64,000 nucleotides of DNA, from assembly GCF_025369935.1 (NCBI RefSeq), contig NZ_CP104467.1, forward strand, positions 5,091,001-5,155,000, written 5' to 3'. The notes under the pieces are model-generated. The model made no database searches. It saw nothing but the letters and a program-made list of their open reading frames with translations, and had not been told where the DNA came from. A program made the translations under genes and the position numbers. Source of the stretch: Paenibacillus andongensis (GTDB lineage: Bacteria; Bacillota; Bacilli; Paenibacillales; NBRC-103111). Numbering within the stretch: the stretch's first letter is position 1; each line of letters starts with the position of its first letter. Shown piece by piece: positions 62,422-64,000 of the stretch.

Positions 62422-64000
62422 CTATATGTGCAGCGCCTCCAGCAGCTTGTAGATCATCGCTGCTGCTTCCGCTCTTGTTGCCGCATTGTTAGAACGAAAC
62501 GTACCGTCCTCGAAACCGTTCAATATGCCCGCTGAAACGGCGGCGGCAACTGACGGCTTAGCCCAAACCGGAATGTCAGTCTCATCCTTAAATCGAATCG
62601 CTTTGCTGGCAGCTGGCGCGACTTCCGTCTGAAGCGCCTTGGCGATGAGTACCGCCATCTCCGATCTCGTAATCGTCTGGTCCGGCTTGAACAGCGTTGC
62701 GCTGTTCTCCTCATAGCCATGGATGTAGCCTGCTTTCACAGCAGCGACTACAGCAGATTTCGCCCACACAGGAATAGCGCTGTTATCGGAAAAAGTTATC
62801 GCGCTATCACTTATCGGCAGCCCAAGCGCTTCTACGAACATCTTGGTAAACTGTACCCGCGTTACCTTTTCCTCGGGACGGAACGTGTGATCCGGATAGC
62901 CCGATGTCACTTTCATACCGATAAGACGATCCGTATATATCGCTGCCCAATGACCCGCCATATCCGAAAACATCTTCGGCTCATAAACAAATACGGCAAA
63001 CTTCGTGAAATGATTGACATAAGCTGTTATTGTCCCATCGCTGTTCTGCGTTCTTCCAATAAAAATCCAACGCTGTTGCTGCTCATCGTAATAATACACC
63101 GCGCCTCTTAGTCCGTTGACCACATGCCCTGCATCGTAAGTGAATGTCAACTCCACAGGCTTCGCGAATGTACGACCTGTCGTGCTCGTCAATTCAAATG
63201 TCGGACTTAATGCTTGCTGACCATTCGCCACTGGGGCCTGATTGTCAGGAACTAGGGCTACCTTGACGGTGCCTTTCGCCGATACAGCTCCCGCAGGTAC
63301 CGTTACACGAATTCGGTCTTTCAGCTTCACTTCGGCACCTGTGGTCGGACTTACATCGGCTTGCGCACTCGTAACGGGCCCGATGTCCGGATCCGTGCTG
63401 CCGCTTGGTCTCGGTATGGCAGACGCCTCAACGATCACGTTAAAAGTGACTCTCGCACTTGCGCTATACGTATCGTATACAACTGCCGTTATGTTGGTCG
63501 AGCCAACTGACTGAGGTATAATTCTCAATTCTCCGTTGTTCACGGTAAGATTCACGACGCCAGGAGTCTGGGCACTCGCTGAGCCGATTTTTAGTTGATC
63601 TCCCGTATCCGCATCACTAGCCAAATCATTCCCATGCAATGTAATTCCATTCGGCGTACTGATGGTTTTATCGCTAACCGAAATGGCAGTCGCTTCATGA
63701 TTGATCGGGATGTCTTTGAACCCCGATTTCAAGGAAATTTGAAACGAATCCAAATTGGCGATTTCCAGCTGAGCCGCGCTAGCATTGAGCGGATCGGGAG
63801 CTAGCGTGAAAGTAACCAAGCCGCCACTTGCGCTTTTTGAATAGCCGCTTTCATAAGCCAAGCTTGGTGAGTTGTTAATTTCAAATTTGACATCTGGATT
63901 ATTGGTGTGCGCAAAAATTTCGGTAAGACCATCAACAAGCTGATGCTGAGCCCCATAAACGGCGAATGTCACATCCACATGTTGAGCATTTGCAGCATTC
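62422..64000 (-). CDS. SLH-domain surface protein, N-terminus beyond window edge
   Basis: The frame stays open to base 64000, so at least 525 codons of the C-terminus are present. From the edge: a cohesin/cadherin-like segment (VTFAVYGAQHQLVDGLTEIF), an Ig-like domain (ITLHGNDLASDADTGDQLKI), a ZU5-like module (VTVPAGAVSAKGTVKVAL and FAKPVELTFTYD), then three SLH domains near the end (MFSDMAGHWAAIYTDRLI; AIPVWAKSAVVAAVKAGYI; DIPVWAKPSVAAAVSAGIL). SLH domains bind pyruvylated cell-wall polymers, anchoring the protein on the cell surface. Confidence 0.88.
   Translation of the reverse strand, partial: NAANAQHVDVTFAVYGAQHQLVDGLTEIFAHTNNPDVKFEINNSPSLAYESGYSKSASGGLVTFTLAPDPLNASAAQLEIANLDSFQISLKSGFKDIPINHEATAISVSDKTISTPNGITLHGNDLASDADTGDQLKIGSASAQTPGVVNLTVNNGELRIIPQSVGSTNITAVVYDTYSASARVTFNVIVEASAIPRPSGSTDPDIGPVTSAQADVSPTTGAEVKLKDRIRVTVPAGAVSAKGTVKVALVPDNQAPVANGQQALSPTFELTSTTGRTFAKPVELTFTYDAGHVVNGLRGAVYYYDEQQQRWIFIGRTQNSDGTITAYVNHFTKFAVFVYEPKMFSDMAGHWAAIYTDRLIGMKVTSGYPDHTFRPEEKVTRVQFTKMFVEALGLPISDSAITFSDNSAIPVWAKSAVVAAVKAGYIHGYEENSATLFKPDQTITRSEMAVLIAKALQTEVAPAASKAIRFKDETDIPVWAKPSVAAAVSAGILNGFEDGTFRSNNAATRAEAAAMIYKLLEALHI

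Overview
The window looks like chromosomal DNA of an endospore-forming Bacillota of the Paenibacillus type. Supporting marks are a GerA-GerC-GerB spore germinant-receptor operon, a HutP-controlled histidine ammonia-lyase, an S-box (SAM) riboswitch, LplB/YtcP-type carbohydrate ABC importers paired with large membrane-bound AraC regulators, an S-layer-homology (SLH) protein, and strong Shine-Dalgarno sites with frequent TTG/GTG starts. I see no rRNA, tRNA, prophage or insertion sequence.

Layout. 1-15 kb holds small regulatory and stress units: a MerR regulator with a divergent short-chain dehydrogenase; a decayed histidine-phosphatase gene; a PIN/antitoxin-like pair; a two-component system followed by a membrane serine hydrolase; three GNAT acetyltransferases; an ECF sigma factor with a SnoaL-like tail facing a VOC-DoxX operon (both promoters carry the same motif); a SAM riboswitch before an unfamiliar protein; an MBL hydrolase facing an Lrp-type regulator; and a P-loop kinase. 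15.5-24 kb is a minus-strand sugar locus: AraC sensor-regulator, two permeases, binding lipoprotein, GH29 alpha-L-fucosidase and TIM-barrel isomerase. 24-28 kb is the germinant receptor. 28-37 kb holds two MFS drug-exporter/TetR pairs, a PspC-like protein, the hutP-hutH unit and a lipoprotein esterase.

37-59 kb is a polysaccharide-utilisation region: ABC importer plus M14-type deacylase, a roughly 2,370-residue secreted heparinase/alginate-lyase-like modular protein, two AraC regulators, a GH106-type enzyme and a GH78 alpha-L-rhamnosidase. Together these suggest use of a rhamnose- and uronate-containing polymer. 59-64 kb holds an AIM24 protein, an MFS permease, a YhhN-family membrane protein and an SLH protein cut by the right edge.

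The least explained structures are (i) a family of phased repeat elements at about 7.3, 15.2, 41.9 and 59.0 kb, with 51-53 and 62-64 bp periods, related spacers, a covarying mini-stem and two different repeat sequences; (ii) an apparent second HutP attenuator upstream of hutP itself; (iii) a run of four hairpins plus a terminator at 35.5 kb; and (iv) the SAM-riboswitch-controlled orphan at 12 kb.
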